DNA of 64,000 nt from Miltoncostaea sp963762825 (GTDB lineage Bacteria > Actinomycetota > Thermoleophilia > Miltoncostaeales > Miltoncostaeaceae). The notes under the pieces are model-generated. The model had not been told where the DNA came from. It did no database searches and saw only the letters and a list, made by a program, of their open reading frames with translations. Shown here piece by piece: positions 21,776 through 30,151 of the stretch. Positions within the stretch are counted from its first letter, which is position 1, and each line of letters opens with the position of its first letter. Position numbers and translations under genes: made by a program. The stretch is from NCBI GenBank assembly GCA_963762825.1, contig CAVXLZ010000001.1:1116001-1180000 (forward strand), in the 5' to 3' direction.

Positions 21776-23196
21776 CAGACCACCTCCGCCAGGTCGGCAT
21801 CGAAGGAACGCACGTCCACGAGGTGCCCGGCGATCGCCGCGGCGGCCGCCATCGGAGGGCTCACCAGGTGCGTGCGCCCGCCCTTGCCCTGGCGACCCTC
21901 GAAGTTGCGGTTGCTGGTCGAGGCGCATCGCTCGCCCGGCTGCAGCACGTCGTCGTTCATCGCCAGGCACATCGAGCAACCGGCGTCGCGCCATTCGAAG
22001 CCCGCGGCGCGGAACACCTCGTCGAGACCCTCGGCCTCGGCCTCGGCCTTCACCTGCATCGAGCCGGGGACGACCATCGCCCGGACGCCGTCGGCCACCG
22101 AACGTCCGCGCACGACCGCCGCGGCCGCGCGCAGATCGGGCAGGCGCCCGTTGGTGCAGGAGCCGATGAAGACCGTGTCGACGGCGATGTCCTCGATGGC
22201 CTCTCCGCCGCCGAGCCCCATGTACTCGAGCGCCCGCCGCACGCCCTCGCGGTCGGCGGCGTCGTCGTAGTCGTCGGGGGTGGGAACCCTCCCCGTGATC
22301 GGCGCGACCATGCCCGGGTTGGTGCCCCAGGTGACCTGGGGAGCGAGCGAGGCCGCATCCACCTGGACCTCGCGGTCGAAGCGCGCGTCCCAGTCGCTCG
22401 GAAGCCCTCTCCAGCGCTCGACGGCCTCGGCGAAGTCGCCCGGGGCGCCGGGGCGTCCCTCCAGCCACGCGAAGGTGGTCTCGTCCGGGGCGATCATGCC
22501 GGCGCGCCCGCCACCCTCGATCGACATGTTGCACACGGTCATGCGCCCCTCCATCGAGAGCGCCCGGATGGCCGAGCCGGCGTACTCGATGACGTGCCCC
22601 TGGGCTCCGGCGACGCCGATCTGGCCGATGGTTCCGAGGATCAGGTCCTTGGCGCCGACCCCGACGCCCACGTCGCCGTCGATGGTGATGCGCATCGTTC
22701 GGGGAGGGGCCTGCGTCAGCGTCTGGGTGGCGAGGACGTGCTCCACCTCGCTCGTGCCGATGCCGAAGGCGAGCGCGCCGAAGGCCCCGTGGGTGGACGT
22801 GTGGCTGTCGCCGCAGACGATCGTCATGCCCGGCTGGGTCACCCCGAGCTCAGGGCCGATGATGTGGACGATCCCCTGGCGCGAGCTGCGCAGCGAGAAC
22901 AGCGGCACGCCGAACTCGGCGCAGTTGCGCTCGAGCGCCTCGATCTGGGCCCGCGAGAGGGGGTCGGCGATGCCCGCCTCACGTCCGATCGTCGGCACGT
23001 TGTGGTCCACCGTCGCGAGCGTGCGGTCGGGCCGCCGCACCCGGCGGCCGGCCAGCCGCAGGCCCTCGAAGGCCTGCGGAGATGTCACCTCGTGCACGAG
23101 GTGCAGATCGACGAAGAGGATCGCCGGCCCGGACTCGTCGGCCGCACGGACCACGTGATCGTCCCACACCTTCTGGAACAGCGTCTTTCCCGGCAT
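21775..23196 (-). CDS. leuC: 3-isopropylmalate dehydratase large subunit
   Basis: The aconitase-superfamily catalytic subunit, 473 residues. It has VDHNVPT, CGDSHTSTHGAFGALAFGIGTSEVEHVLATQ and the three [4Fe-4S] Cys: one in FIGSCTNGR and two in CSMCLAMN. ATG 23196 overlaps the leuA stop by 1 nt. Together with LeuD it isomerises 2-isopropylmalate, and probably citramalate from CimA. Confidence 0.97.
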   Translation of the reverse strand: MPGKTLFQKVWDDHVVRAADESGPAILFVDLHLVHEVTSPQAFEGLRLAGRRVRRPDRTLATVDHNVPTIGREAGIADPLSRAQIEALERNCAEFGVPLFSLRSSRQGIVHIIGPELGVTQPGMTIVCGDSHTSTHGAFGALAFGIGTSEVEHVLATQTLTQAPPRTMRITIDGDVGVGVGAKDLILGTIGQIGVAGAQGHVIEYAGSAIRALSMEGRMTVCNMSIEGGGRAGMIAPDETTFAWLEGRPGAPGDFAEAVERWRGLPSDWDARFDREVQVDAASLAPQVTWGTNPGMVAPITGRVPTPDDYDDAADREGVRRALEYMGLGGGEAIEDIAVDTVFIGSCTNGRLPDLRAAAAVVRGRSVADGVRAMVVPGSMQVKAEAEAEGLDEVFRAAGFEWRDAGCSMCLAMNDDVLQPGERCASTSNRNFEGRQGKGGRTHLVSPPMAAAAAIAGHLVDVRSFDADLAEVV

Positions 23197-24812
23197 CAGA
23201 CTCCCCCCGCCGCGATGCGCTCACCGTGCTCGGCGTGGCGGCTGGCGTTGACGGCACGAACGTAGGCGATGGCGCTCGCCTCCAGGACATCGGTCGAGAC
23301 CGACTGACCGGCGAACCGCCGCCCGTCGATCTCACACACCACGCGCGCCTCGCCCAGCGCGTCCTTGCCGCTCGTCACCGCGGAGACCTGGTACTCGATG
23401 AGCGTTCCGGCCGTTCCCACGGCGGCGTCGATCGCCTTCATGAGGGCATCGACCGGCCCGTCGCCGGAGCTCACCGCCTCGCTCACGTCCCCGTCCGAGT
23501 CGGCGACGACGACGCGGGCGGCGGCCTCATCCCCCGTTCCTCCCTCGAAGTGGATCTCGCGCAGCGTATAGCCCTCCCCCGCCCCCTCGACCCGCATCTC
23601 GTCGCCGACGATCGCTTCGAGATCGGCCGCGGAGATCCGCCCCTTGCGATCGGCGACCTCCTTGAACCGCGCGAACGCCTGGTCGAGCTCCTCGCGATCC
23701 AGCTCGTAGCCCAGCTCCTCGAGCGCGTTGCGCAGCGCGTGGCGGCCGGAGTGCTTGCCGAGCACGATCTCGCTCTCCGAGAGCCCTACCGAGGCCACGT
23801 CCATGATCTCGTAGGTCAGCGGGTTGGCCAGCACCCCGTGCTGATGGATGCCCGCCTCGTGGGCGAAGGCGTTGCGTCCGACGATCGCCTTGTTGGGCTG
23901 CACCACGTAGCCGGTCATGCGGCTGACCAGGCGGCTGGAGCGCGTGATCTCGGTGGTGTTGACCTCGCACCACAGCCCGCCGAGCGCCTCGGCGCGCGTG
24001 CGCAGGATCATCGCCAGCTCCTCGAGGCTGGCATTGCCCGCCCGCTCGCCGATGCCGTTGACGCACCCCTCCACCTGGCGCGCACCGACCTGGCAGCCGG
24101 CCAGGGAGTTCGCGACGGCCAACCCGAGGTCGTTGTGGCAGTGCACCGACAGGACCACGTCGCGCAGGCTCGGGCACGCCTCGTAGAGGTCGAGCAGGAA
24201 GCGCTGGAACTCGTTGGGCATCGTGTAGCCCACGGTGTCCGGGATGTTGATCGTGGTCGCGCCCTCGGCGATCGCCGCGCCGACGACCTCGGCCACGTAG
24301 AGCACGTCCGAGCGGGTCGCGTCCTCGCAGGAGAACTCCACGTCGTCGACGATCGAGCGGGCCAGTCGGACGGCGTCGGTGGCCGCGGCGAGAACCCGGC
24401 CGCGGTCCATCTTCAGCTTGTAGGTGAGGTGGATGTCGCTGGTGGCGATGAAGGTGTGGATGCGCCCGCGCTCGGCCTCGCGCACCGCCTCACCCGCGAT
24501 GGTCACATCCTTCTCGTTGGCCCGTGCCAGGGCCGCCACGGTGATGCCCGGCACCTCGGCGGCGACCGCCCGCACCGCCTCGAAGTCTCCCGGCGACGAG
24601 ATCGGGAAGCCGGCCTCGACGACATCGACGCCCAGGCGCGCGAGTTGGTGGCCGATCTCCACCTTCTCGCGCGTGTTGAGCGTGATGCCCGGCGCCTGCT
24701 CGCCGTCGCGCAGGGTGGTGTCGAAGAAGGTGATGCGCTTGGCGGGATCCTGCTCTGCTGCGGGGTGCTGCTCGTCGACGGTCACGGAGACGTCCTCCTC
24801 ACGAATGGTCAT
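23196..24812 (-). CDS. leuA: 2-isopropylmalate synthase
   Basis: First committed step of leucine synthesis, from 2-oxoisovalerate and acetyl-CoA. 538 residues: TIM barrel with DTTLRDGEQAPG (31-42), VHCHNDLGLAVANS (metal-binding His pair), NGIGERAGNASLEE, the linker GRNAFAHEAGIHQHG and a C-terminal leucine-binding allosteric domain (about 410-530). ATG 24812 begins the reading frame; upstream is a 125-nt leader with a putative leader peptide and hairpins. It is the promoter-proximal gene of the eleven-gene operon ending at tyrS. Confidence 0.97.
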   Translation of the reverse strand: MTIREEDVSVTVDEQHPAAEQDPAKRITFFDTTLRDGEQAPGITLNTREKVEIGHQLARLGVDVVEAGFPISSPGDFEAVRAVAAEVPGITVAALARANEKDVTIAGEAVREAERGRIHTFIATSDIHLTYKLKMDRGRVLAAATDAVRLARSIVDDVEFSCEDATRSDVLYVAEVVGAAIAEGATTINIPDTVGYTMPNEFQRFLLDLYEACPSLRDVVLSVHCHNDLGLAVANSLAGCQVGARQVEGCVNGIGERAGNASLEELAMILRTRAEALGGLWCEVNTTEITRSSRLVSRMTGYVVQPNKAIVGRNAFAHEAGIHQHGVLANPLTYEIMDVASVGLSESEIVLGKHSGRHALRNALEELGYELDREELDQAFARFKEVADRKGRISAADLEAIVGDEMRVEGAGEGYTLREIHFEGGTGDEAAARVVVADSDGDVSEAVSSGDGPVDALMKAIDAAVGTAGTLIEYQVSAVTSGKDALGEARVVCEIDGRRFAGQSVSTDVLEASAIAYVRAVNASRHAEHGERIAAGGV

Positions 24813-24824
24813 CGAGGCCTCTGG

Positions 24825-24883
24825 GCCCGGCACATCCGGGCGTGGGTGTCGGCAAGCTCCCCCTACCGGGGGAGGAGCCCACG
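24825..24883 (-). promoter_or_regulatory. Putative leucine attenuator hairpins upstream of leuA
   Basis: On the minus strand a perfect 7-bp hairpin CTCCCCC-GGTA-GGGGGAG (24874-24857) contains the leader-peptide stop codon in its loop. It is enclosed by an outer stem CGTGGG/CCCACG (24883-24878 with 24846-24841). A second perfect hairpin GCCCGG-ATGTG-CCGGGC occupies 24841-24825, just before leuA, and collides with the outer stem at one base. Nested, competing stems next to a Leu-rich leader peptide resemble ribosome-mediated attenuation. There is no U-run, so the down-regulated state could instead be translational. Confidence 0.5.
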
Positions 24884-24937
24884 AAGCCCCGGGAGGTCGC
24901 ACGGAACGAACGGGAGGTGTGCGGCGCCCACGAGCAT
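24863..24937 (-). CDS. Putative leuA leader peptide (24 aa)
   Basis: A 24-codon frame starting at ATG 24937. It begins MLVGAAHLPFVPC and has Leu at positions 2, 8, 15, 18, 21 and 22, ending GLLPR; the last five codons form the 5' arm of the attenuator hairpin. No Shine-Dalgarno sequence precedes it, but the predicted transcription start falls on the ATG itself, so it would be translated leaderless. Six Leu in 24 residues is suggestive, not proof; conservation in relatives would be decisive. Confidence 0.5.
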   Translation of the reverse strand: MLVGAAHLPFVPCDLPGLRGLLPR

Positions 24938-24943
24938 GGCCGG

Positions 24944-24972
24944 AGGATACCCATGGGAAGGGGGACGGGCAA
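24944..24972 (-). promoter_or_regulatory. Promoter of the leu operon
   Basis: Minus strand TTGCCC (24972-24967), 17-nt spacer, TATCCT (24949-24944). Six bases separate the -10 from ATG 24937, so transcription should start on or next to that codon. Confidence 0.55.
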
Positions 24973-25019
24973 ACGCTCGCCACCTTGACGCCGACCCACC
25001 CGGGGAGGAGGGTCCCGCC

Positions 25020-25805
25020 GTGACCATCCTCGCCCGATCGCGCAGGCCGCTCGCGTCCGCCGCGGGTGCGGTCGGCATGCTGGCCCTGATCGGGCTCGGG
25101 CTCCCGTCCCCCGGCTCGGGGGCCCTCCGGGCGACGGCGGTGACCATCTCCGGCCGCGCGGCCTTCGATCGGGTGGTGGTGCGCTTCGACGGCGAGCTCA
25201 CCGGGCTCGAGCACCAGGTCGATACCCCCGATCCCGCGGTGGCCGACGGGCGCGCGGTGGTGCGCATCAACGGGACCGGGATCCACAGCGCCGCCAAGCC
25301 GCTCACCCGGAGGGGGGTCGAGGTGCGCGTGCGGCGGCGCCCCGGGAGCATCCTGGTGCTGCTCGGCTCGGCCAGGGGGAGGTACAAGTTCGTCCAGTAC
25401 CGCCTCTCAGGGGACCGGCGACATCTGGTCATCCAGCTCTGGCGGAGCACGGTCGCCCGCGCGGCCACGGTCCTGGACGACGGCTGCCTGCGCATGACGG
25501 GCTGGCGCGGCGGAGCTCGCCCCCGGGCGCGTGGATTGGAGCTGACCCCGCTGTTCGAGCACGGTCTGGCCCTGTCGCTGCGCGGCGCCGGTCAGAGCAC
25601 GACCGCCATCGCCGAGCGGCCGTTGATCGCCTCCGAGGGCACGTTCCGGGCCGACTTCTCCGGCTACTCGAGGCCGGGGCGCTGGGGCGGACCGCTCTCG
25701 ACCCCCGCGGGCTCCTCGGGGAGGGCCATGCTGGAGGCCTGGTCGGCGTCGGCCAAGGACGGCTCGCTCGAATGCCTTGTGCAGGTGCCCGTGCGCCTGG
25801 GCTAG
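25020..25805 (+). CDS. Secreted protein with AMIN-like and Gmad2 domains
   Basis: 261 residues. The N-terminus (MTILARSRRPLASAAGAVGM, then a hydrophobic stretch to about residue 30) is a signal peptide. An AMIN-like beta domain (about 40-150) shows ISGRAAFDRVVVRFDGELTG. The C-terminus (about 155-261) resembles the Gmad2 immunoglobulin-like domain: GTFRADFSGY...GRAMLEAWSASAKDGS...VPVRL. Such proteins sit at the actinobacterial cell surface, often as lipoproteins; I see no lipobox Cys here. GTG 25020 follows AGGAGG by 8 nt. It shares the palindromic stop CTAG with the convergent aminotransferase. Precise role unknown. Confidence 0.8.
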   Translation: MTILARSRRPLASAAGAVGMLALIGLGLPSPGSGALRATAVTISGRAAFDRVVVRFDGELTGLEHQVDTPDPAVADGRAVVRINGTGIHSAAKPLTRRGVEVRVRRRPGSILVLLGSARGRYKFVQYRLSGDRRHLVIQLWRSTVARAATVLDDGCLRMTGWRGGARPRARGLELTPLFEHGLALSLRGAGQSTTAIAERPLIASEGTFRADFSGYSRPGRWGGPLSTPAGSSGRAMLEAWSASAKDGSLECLVQVPVRLG

Positions 25806-26914
25806 TGCTGGAGGAACCGCCCGAGGCGCTCGAGCCCCTCGGGCATGTCGCGCCGCCCGAAACCGATCCGGAAGCGGTCGCCGCTCTCCCCGAAGACGGT
25901 GTCGGGCAGGACGAGCACGCCCTCTCGCACGACCAGCTCCTCGGCGAAGCGATCGACCGGACCACCGTCGCGCAGTCGCGCGAACGCGACCGTGCCCGCG
26001 GTAGGCGGCACCCAGTCGAGCCGGTCCGCCTGGTCCTCCATGAACGCGCCGAGCACCGGGAGGTTCGCCTCCAGAATCGACCGGCTCCGCCCGAGGACCG
26101 CCTCGCGCGAGCGCAGCGCGATGAGGGCGAGGACCTCGGACGGGGCCGACGAGCAGATGCTGGTGTAGTCCTTGAGCGCGGCGACCCGTCCGAGGAGCGC
26201 CCGATCACGGGTCGCGATCCACCCGATTCGCAGCCCGGCGAGGCCGAAGGCCTTCGACATCACCCCGATGCTGACCGCCCGCTCCGACACCTCCACCGCG
26301 GCGGGCAGCCGGTCGGCCGGGTCGTGTTCGAGCAGGCGGTACACCTCGTCGGCCACGAGCGTCGCCCCGGCCGCGTCGGTCATCGCCACGACATCGGCGA
26401 AGGCCTCCCGGGAGAGAAGCGCGCCGGTGGGGTTGTGCGGCCAGTTGACCAGCACGGCGCGGACACCGTCGACGAGGACCGCCTGCAGGACCTCGAGGTC
26501 GGGCGCCCACCCCTTCGCCGGCTCCAGTTCGAGCGAGAGGACCTCGGCGCCCGCCGCGCGCGCCACCTCGTGGAGGGATTGGTACGCCGGGCTCACGCAG
26601 ACGGCCCGGTCGCCGGGCTCGACGAGGGCGTTCGCCAGCAGGAAGACCGCCTCCTCGGCGCCGGCGCAGACCAGGACGTCCTCCGCGCAGACGCCCTGGT
26701 AGAGCCCGGCGATCTCCTCGCGCAGCTCCGGGTGCCCGGCCGACTCGGTGTAGCCCAGTCCGAGACCCTCCCAGAGGGCCCGCGAGGCCGGATCGGCCAG
26801 CGCGAGGAGATCCTCGAGCGGCATCCCCTCGACGTCGGACGCGCAGAGGTTGAACCGGACGCTGAACTCGAACCGCGCGAACCAGCGCTCGAGCGCGAAA
26901 TCGGGGAGCTGCAC
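25802..26914 (-). CDS. Class I/II aminotransferase-fold PLP enzyme
   Basis: 370 residues of the aspartate-aminotransferase fold. LGYTESAGHPELREEIA (substrate/PLP region), VNWPHNPTGALLS, DEVYRLLE and the PLP Lys in GVMSKAFGLAGLRIGWIA are intact. The N-terminus LPDFALERWFARFEF and overall sequence resemble the group containing capreomycidine-synthase-like proteins, which act on varied amino acids. It lies 19 nt after serA and is last in the ilvN-ilvC-serA operon, so a phosphoserine- or branched-chain-related transamination is possible; sequence does not tell. Not a SerC-type (class V) phosphoserine aminotransferase. Confidence 0.88.
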   Translation of the reverse strand: MQLPDFALERWFARFEFSVRFNLCASDVEGMPLEDLLALADPASRALWEGLGLGYTESAGHPELREEIAGLYQGVCAEDVLVCAGAEEAVFLLANALVEPGDRAVCVSPAYQSLHEVARAAGAEVLSLELEPAKGWAPDLEVLQAVLVDGVRAVLVNWPHNPTGALLSREAFADVVAMTDAAGATLVADEVYRLLEHDPADRLPAAVEVSERAVSIGVMSKAFGLAGLRIGWIATRDRALLGRVAALKDYTSICSSAPSEVLALIALRSREAVLGRSRSILEANLPVLGAFMEDQADRLDWVPPTAGTVAFARLRDGGPVDRFAEELVVREGVLVLPDTVFGESGDRFRIGFGRRDMPEGLERLGRFLQH

Positions 26915-26933
26915 GCTCCGCTCCCCGTCGGGC

Positions 26934-28508
26934 CTACTCGACGTCCAGCGAGACGAACCACGCCTTCTCGAAGCCGTCGATGGCCGCGATCTTCTGGGCC
27001 GCCAGGCCGGGCACGGGCGAATCGACCGTGACGGCCATCACCGCACCGCCGTCGTCGCGCGAGCGCGATACGGCCATCGAGGCGATGTTTACGTTGGCGC
27101 TTCCCAGGATCGTGCCGACGCGGCCGATCTGACCGGGGACGTCGAGGTAGCGGAAGATGGCGATGTTCGGGCCCAGCTCGATCTCGATCTCCTGATCGAA
27201 CGCCGACACGAGGCGCGGTCGCGACGTGGTGCCGACAGTGGTGCCGCTCAGGCTCACGTCGCCCGAGCGCAGGGAGAGCCGGTTGGTGTACTCGCGGGAT
27301 CGCGGCGACGTGGTCTCGGACCATTCGATGCCGCGCTCGGCCGCGAGCGACGCCGCGTTGACCACGTTGACCGGCTCCTCGACGCGCCCGTTGAGGACGC
27401 CGGCGAGCACCGCCGAGGTCAGTAGCCGGGTGTCGAGATTCGCAAGCTGCCCCTCGTAGGAGATCTCCAGGGGCGAGGGTCCGCCGGTGAGAGCGGTGAT
27501 GAGCTGTCCGAGCTGGTTCGCGAGCGGCAGGAAGGGGCCGAGCACCGCGAGCGCCTCCGGCCCGACCGATGGGATGTTCACGGCGGACGTGACGACGCCG
27601 CCGGTGAGCGCCGCGACGACCTGCTCGGCCACGACCACTCCGGCCCGGTCCTGGGCCTCCTCGGTGGAGGCCCCGAGGTGGGGCGTCACCACGACGCCGG
27701 GAAGTCCGAACAACGGGCTCTCGGTGACGGGCTCGGTCGGGAAGACGTCGATCCCGGCGCCGCCCAGGTGGCCCGAGGTGAGCGCCTCCACGAGGGCATC
27801 CTGATCGACCACATCGCCGCGGGCGGCGTTGATCAGACGTGCTCCGGGCTTCATCGCCGCGAACGCGGCGGCCCCGACGAATCCGCGGGTCTCGGGCGTC
27901 GAGGCGAGGTGGAGCGAGATGAAGTCGCTCACCGCGTAGAGGTCCTCGGGGGAGTCGGCCTTCTCGACCCCGAGCTCGCGGTAGCGCCCCTCGGCGACGA
28001 GCGGGTCGTAGGCGACGACGTTCAAGCCGAGGCCCTTCGCGCGCTCGGCCACCATCTGGCCGATGCGACCGAATCCCACCAGCCCGAGGGTCTTGCCGGT
28101 GACCTCGACGCCGCCGAACTTGGAGCGCTCCCACCTGCCCTGCACAAGACTGGCGTGGGCCTGGGGGATGTTGCGCGCCTGGGACACCAGCAGCGCGATC
28201 GCGTGCTCGGCGGCCGAGAGCGAGTTGGAGCCCGCCGCGTTGCAGACCACGATGCCGCGACGGGTCGCGGCCGGCACGTCGACGTTGTCCACTCCGGTGC
28301 CCGCACGGCCCACCACCTTCATGCGGTCGGCGCGGGCGATCAGCTCGGCCGTCACCTTGGTGGCGCTGCGGACCACGATCGCGTCGTAGTCGGCGATGTG
28401 GTCGGCGAGCTCCTGCGCGCTCCACGCGAGCTCGACATCGACGTCGAAATGCTCCGAGAGCAGCGCGACGCCGGCATCTGCGATCTTCTCGCTGACCAGG
28501 ACGCGCAC
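26934..28508 (-). CDS. serA: D-3-phosphoglycerate dehydrogenase
   Basis: First step of serine synthesis. 524 residues, the long form: split substrate domain, Rossmann domain with LVGFGRIGQMVAERAKG (about 147-163), the catalytic Arg in NAARGDVVDQDAL, Glu in GIDVFPTEP and His in VTPHLGASTEEAQ. These are followed by an allosteric-substrate-binding domain and a C-terminal ACT domain (about 450-520) that binds serine. The architecture matches the Mycobacterium-type enzyme. GTG 28508 lies 46 nt after ilvC. Confidence 0.97.
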   Translation of the reverse strand: MRVLVSEKIADAGVALLSEHFDVDVELAWSAQELADHIADYDAIVVRSATKVTAELIARADRMKVVGRAGTGVDNVDVPAATRRGIVVCNAAGSNSLSAAEHAIALLVSQARNIPQAHASLVQGRWERSKFGGVEVTGKTLGLVGFGRIGQMVAERAKGLGLNVVAYDPLVAEGRYRELGVEKADSPEDLYAVSDFISLHLASTPETRGFVGAAAFAAMKPGARLINAARGDVVDQDALVEALTSGHLGGAGIDVFPTEPVTESPLFGLPGVVVTPHLGASTEEAQDRAGVVVAEQVVAALTGGVVTSAVNIPSVGPEALAVLGPFLPLANQLGQLITALTGGPSPLEISYEGQLANLDTRLLTSAVLAGVLNGRVEEPVNVVNAASLAAERGIEWSETTSPRSREYTNRLSLRSGDVSLSGTTVGTTSRPRLVSAFDQEIEIELGPNIAIFRYLDVPGQIGRVGTILGSANVNIASMAVSRSRDDGGAVMAVTVDSPVPGLAAQKIAAIDGFEKAWFVSLDVE

Positions 28509-28554
28509 ATCTGCGCGGGCGAGCGTTCCCGCGGATGACGGGGAGGAAGTCAGC

Positions 28555-29544
28555 TCAGAACTCCGTGTCGATCCAGCTCATCATCGAGCGCAGGCGCTTG
28601 CCGACCTCTTCCACCGGATGCTCGGCGTCACGGCGCTCCATGGCGTTGAAGCGGGGCCGGCCGATCAGGTTCTCGCTGAGCCACTCGTTGGCGAACTCGC
28701 CGTTCTGAATCTCCGCGAGGATCTTCTTCATCTCGGCCCTGGTCTCGTCTGTGATGATCCGCCGGCCGCGGGTGAGATCGCCGAACTCGGCGGTGTTCGA
28801 GATCGAGTAGCGCATCCCCGCGATGCCCTTCTCGTACATGAGATCGACGATCAGCTTCAGCTCGTGCAGGCACTCGAAGTACGCGAGGTCGGGGTTGTAG
28901 CCGGCCTCGGTCAGCGTGTCGAAGCCGGCGCGGACCAACTCCGTGAGGCCGCCGCAGAGCACGACCTGCTCTCCGAAGAGGTCGGTCTCGGTCTCCTCGG
29001 CGAAGGTCGTCTCGATGACCCCCGCGCGCGTGCAGCCGATGCCTTTGGCGTAGGCGAGCGCGGTCGCCTTGGCGTTGCCGGTCGCGTCCTGGGCGACGGC
29101 GATCAGGCCGGGGGTGCCCGCACCCTCGGCGTAGGTCCGGCGCACCAGGTGCCCCGGCCCCTTGGGAGCGCACATGATCACGTCCACGCCGGGCGGCGGG
29201 ACGACCTGGCCGAAGTGGATCGCGAAGCCGTGGGCGAACAAGAGGGTGTTGCCGGGGACGAGGCCCGGTGCGATGTCGCTGATGTGGAGCTTCGCCTGGA
29301 ACTCGTCCGGTGTCAGGATCATGACCAGGTCGCCGGCGGCCGCGGCGGCCGACGGAGAGAGGATCTCGAGGCCCTCCTCGCGCGCGGCGGCGACCGAGTC
29401 GGATGACTCGCGGAGCCCCACGACGACCTTCACGCCGGAGTCGCGCAGGTTCAGTGCGTGGGCGTGGCCCTGGCTGCCGTAGCCGATCACGGCAACCGTC
29501 TTGCTCTTCAGGACCTCGAGGTCTGCGTCATCGTCGTAGTACAT
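28555..29544 (-). CDS. ilvC: Ketol-acid reductoisomerase (class I)
   Basis: NADPH- and Mg-dependent isomeroreduction of acetolactate and acetohydroxybutyrate in Val/Ile/Leu synthesis. 329 residues, the short class I form: AVIGYGSQGHAHALNLRDSG (18-37), CAPKGPGHLVR, and the metal-binding ETDLFGEQVVLCGGL and AYFECLHELKLIVDL. ATG 29544 is used; a GTG 6 nt earlier is possible. It follows ilvN by 53 nt. Confidence 0.97.
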   Translation of the reverse strand: MYYDDDADLEVLKSKTVAVIGYGSQGHAHALNLRDSGVKVVVGLRESSDSVAAAREEGLEILSPSAAAAAGDLVMILTPDEFQAKLHISDIAPGLVPGNTLLFAHGFAIHFGQVVPPPGVDVIMCAPKGPGHLVRRTYAEGAGTPGLIAVAQDATGNAKATALAYAKGIGCTRAGVIETTFAEETETDLFGEQVVLCGGLTELVRAGFDTLTEAGYNPDLAYFECLHELKLIVDLMYEKGIAGMRYSISNTAEFGDLTRGRRIITDETRAEMKKILAEIQNGEFANEWLSENLIGRPRFNAMERRDAEHPVEEVGKRLRSMMSWIDTEF

Positions 29545-29597
29545 CGGCACGGTGTCGGCTCCGGGGGCGTGGAAGTGACGGACTCGAGCCCGGGGGC

Positions 29598-30083
29598 TCA
29601 GGTGATGGAGGCGCCGCGCGCGAGCGCGACGACGCCGGTCTTCACGAGCTCGATCAGGCCGAACGGGCGAAGGAGCTGCTCGAAGTTGACGAGCTCGTCG
29701 GTCTCCCCGGTCACCTGGATCGTGAGCGACTCCGGGGTGACGTCGATGATCCTCGCCTCGAAGATCTCTACGAGCTGGATCACCTCGCTCCGTGTCCGCG
29801 CGTCGGCGGAGACCTTCATCAGGGCCATCTCGCGGGACACCGTGTTCTCCGGGTCCATGTCGCGGATCTTGATGACGTTGACGAGCTTGTCGAGCTGCTT
29901 GGTGATCTGCTCGACGGGGAAGCGGCTGGCGTCGACCGCGATGGTCATCCGGGAGCGACCGGGGTCCTCGGTGGGGCTGACCGCCAGGGAGTCGATGTTG
30001 TACCCGCGGCGGGTGAACAGCCCCGCGATGCGGGAGAGGACTCCTGGCTTGTTCTCGACCAGGACCGAAAGAGTGTGCTTCAC
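29598..30083 (-). CDS. ilvN: Acetolactate synthase small (regulatory) subunit
   Basis: 161 residues. The N-terminal ACT domain (about 3-75: HTLSVLVENKPGVLSRIAGLFTRRGYNIDSLAV) binds valine for feedback inhibition; the C-terminal ALS domain (about 80-155) activates the large subunit. GTG 30083 is preceded by a -10-like TATGCT at 30097-30092 with 8 nt between, so the message is probably leaderless or nearly so. ilvB, normally upstream, is absent: a divergent response regulator occupies that side. The catalytic subunit must be encoded elsewhere. Confidence 0.95.
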   Translation of the reverse strand: MKHTLSVLVENKPGVLSRIAGLFTRRGYNIDSLAVSPTEDPGRSRMTIAVDASRFPVEQITKQLDKLVNVIKIRDMDPENTVSREMALMKVSADARTRSEVIQLVEIFEARIIDVTPESLTIQVTGETDELVNFEQLLRPFGLIELVKTGVVALARGASIT

Positions 30084-30139
30084 GGCCGGGCAGCATACCC
30101 GACGGGCTCTCCGCTTCCCGGATCCCCGCCGCGAGGCAC

Positions 30140-30145
30140 TACGCT
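30140..30145 (+). promoter_or_regulatory. -10 element of the two-component operon
   Basis: TACGCT ends 6 nt before ATG 30152, matching the leaderless TAnnnT pattern seen at many first genes in this window. No convincing -35. The ilvN -10 (TATGCT, minus 30097-30092) lies 43 nt away, so the two divergent promoters are separate. Confidence 0.5.
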
Positions 30146-30151
30146 TGGGCG

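Noticed and set aside
23082..25019. N-terminal two thirds of the 907-codon plus ORF
   Set aside because: Antisense to leuA; only the part from GTG 25020, with its AGGAGG site and signal peptide, is the real gene.
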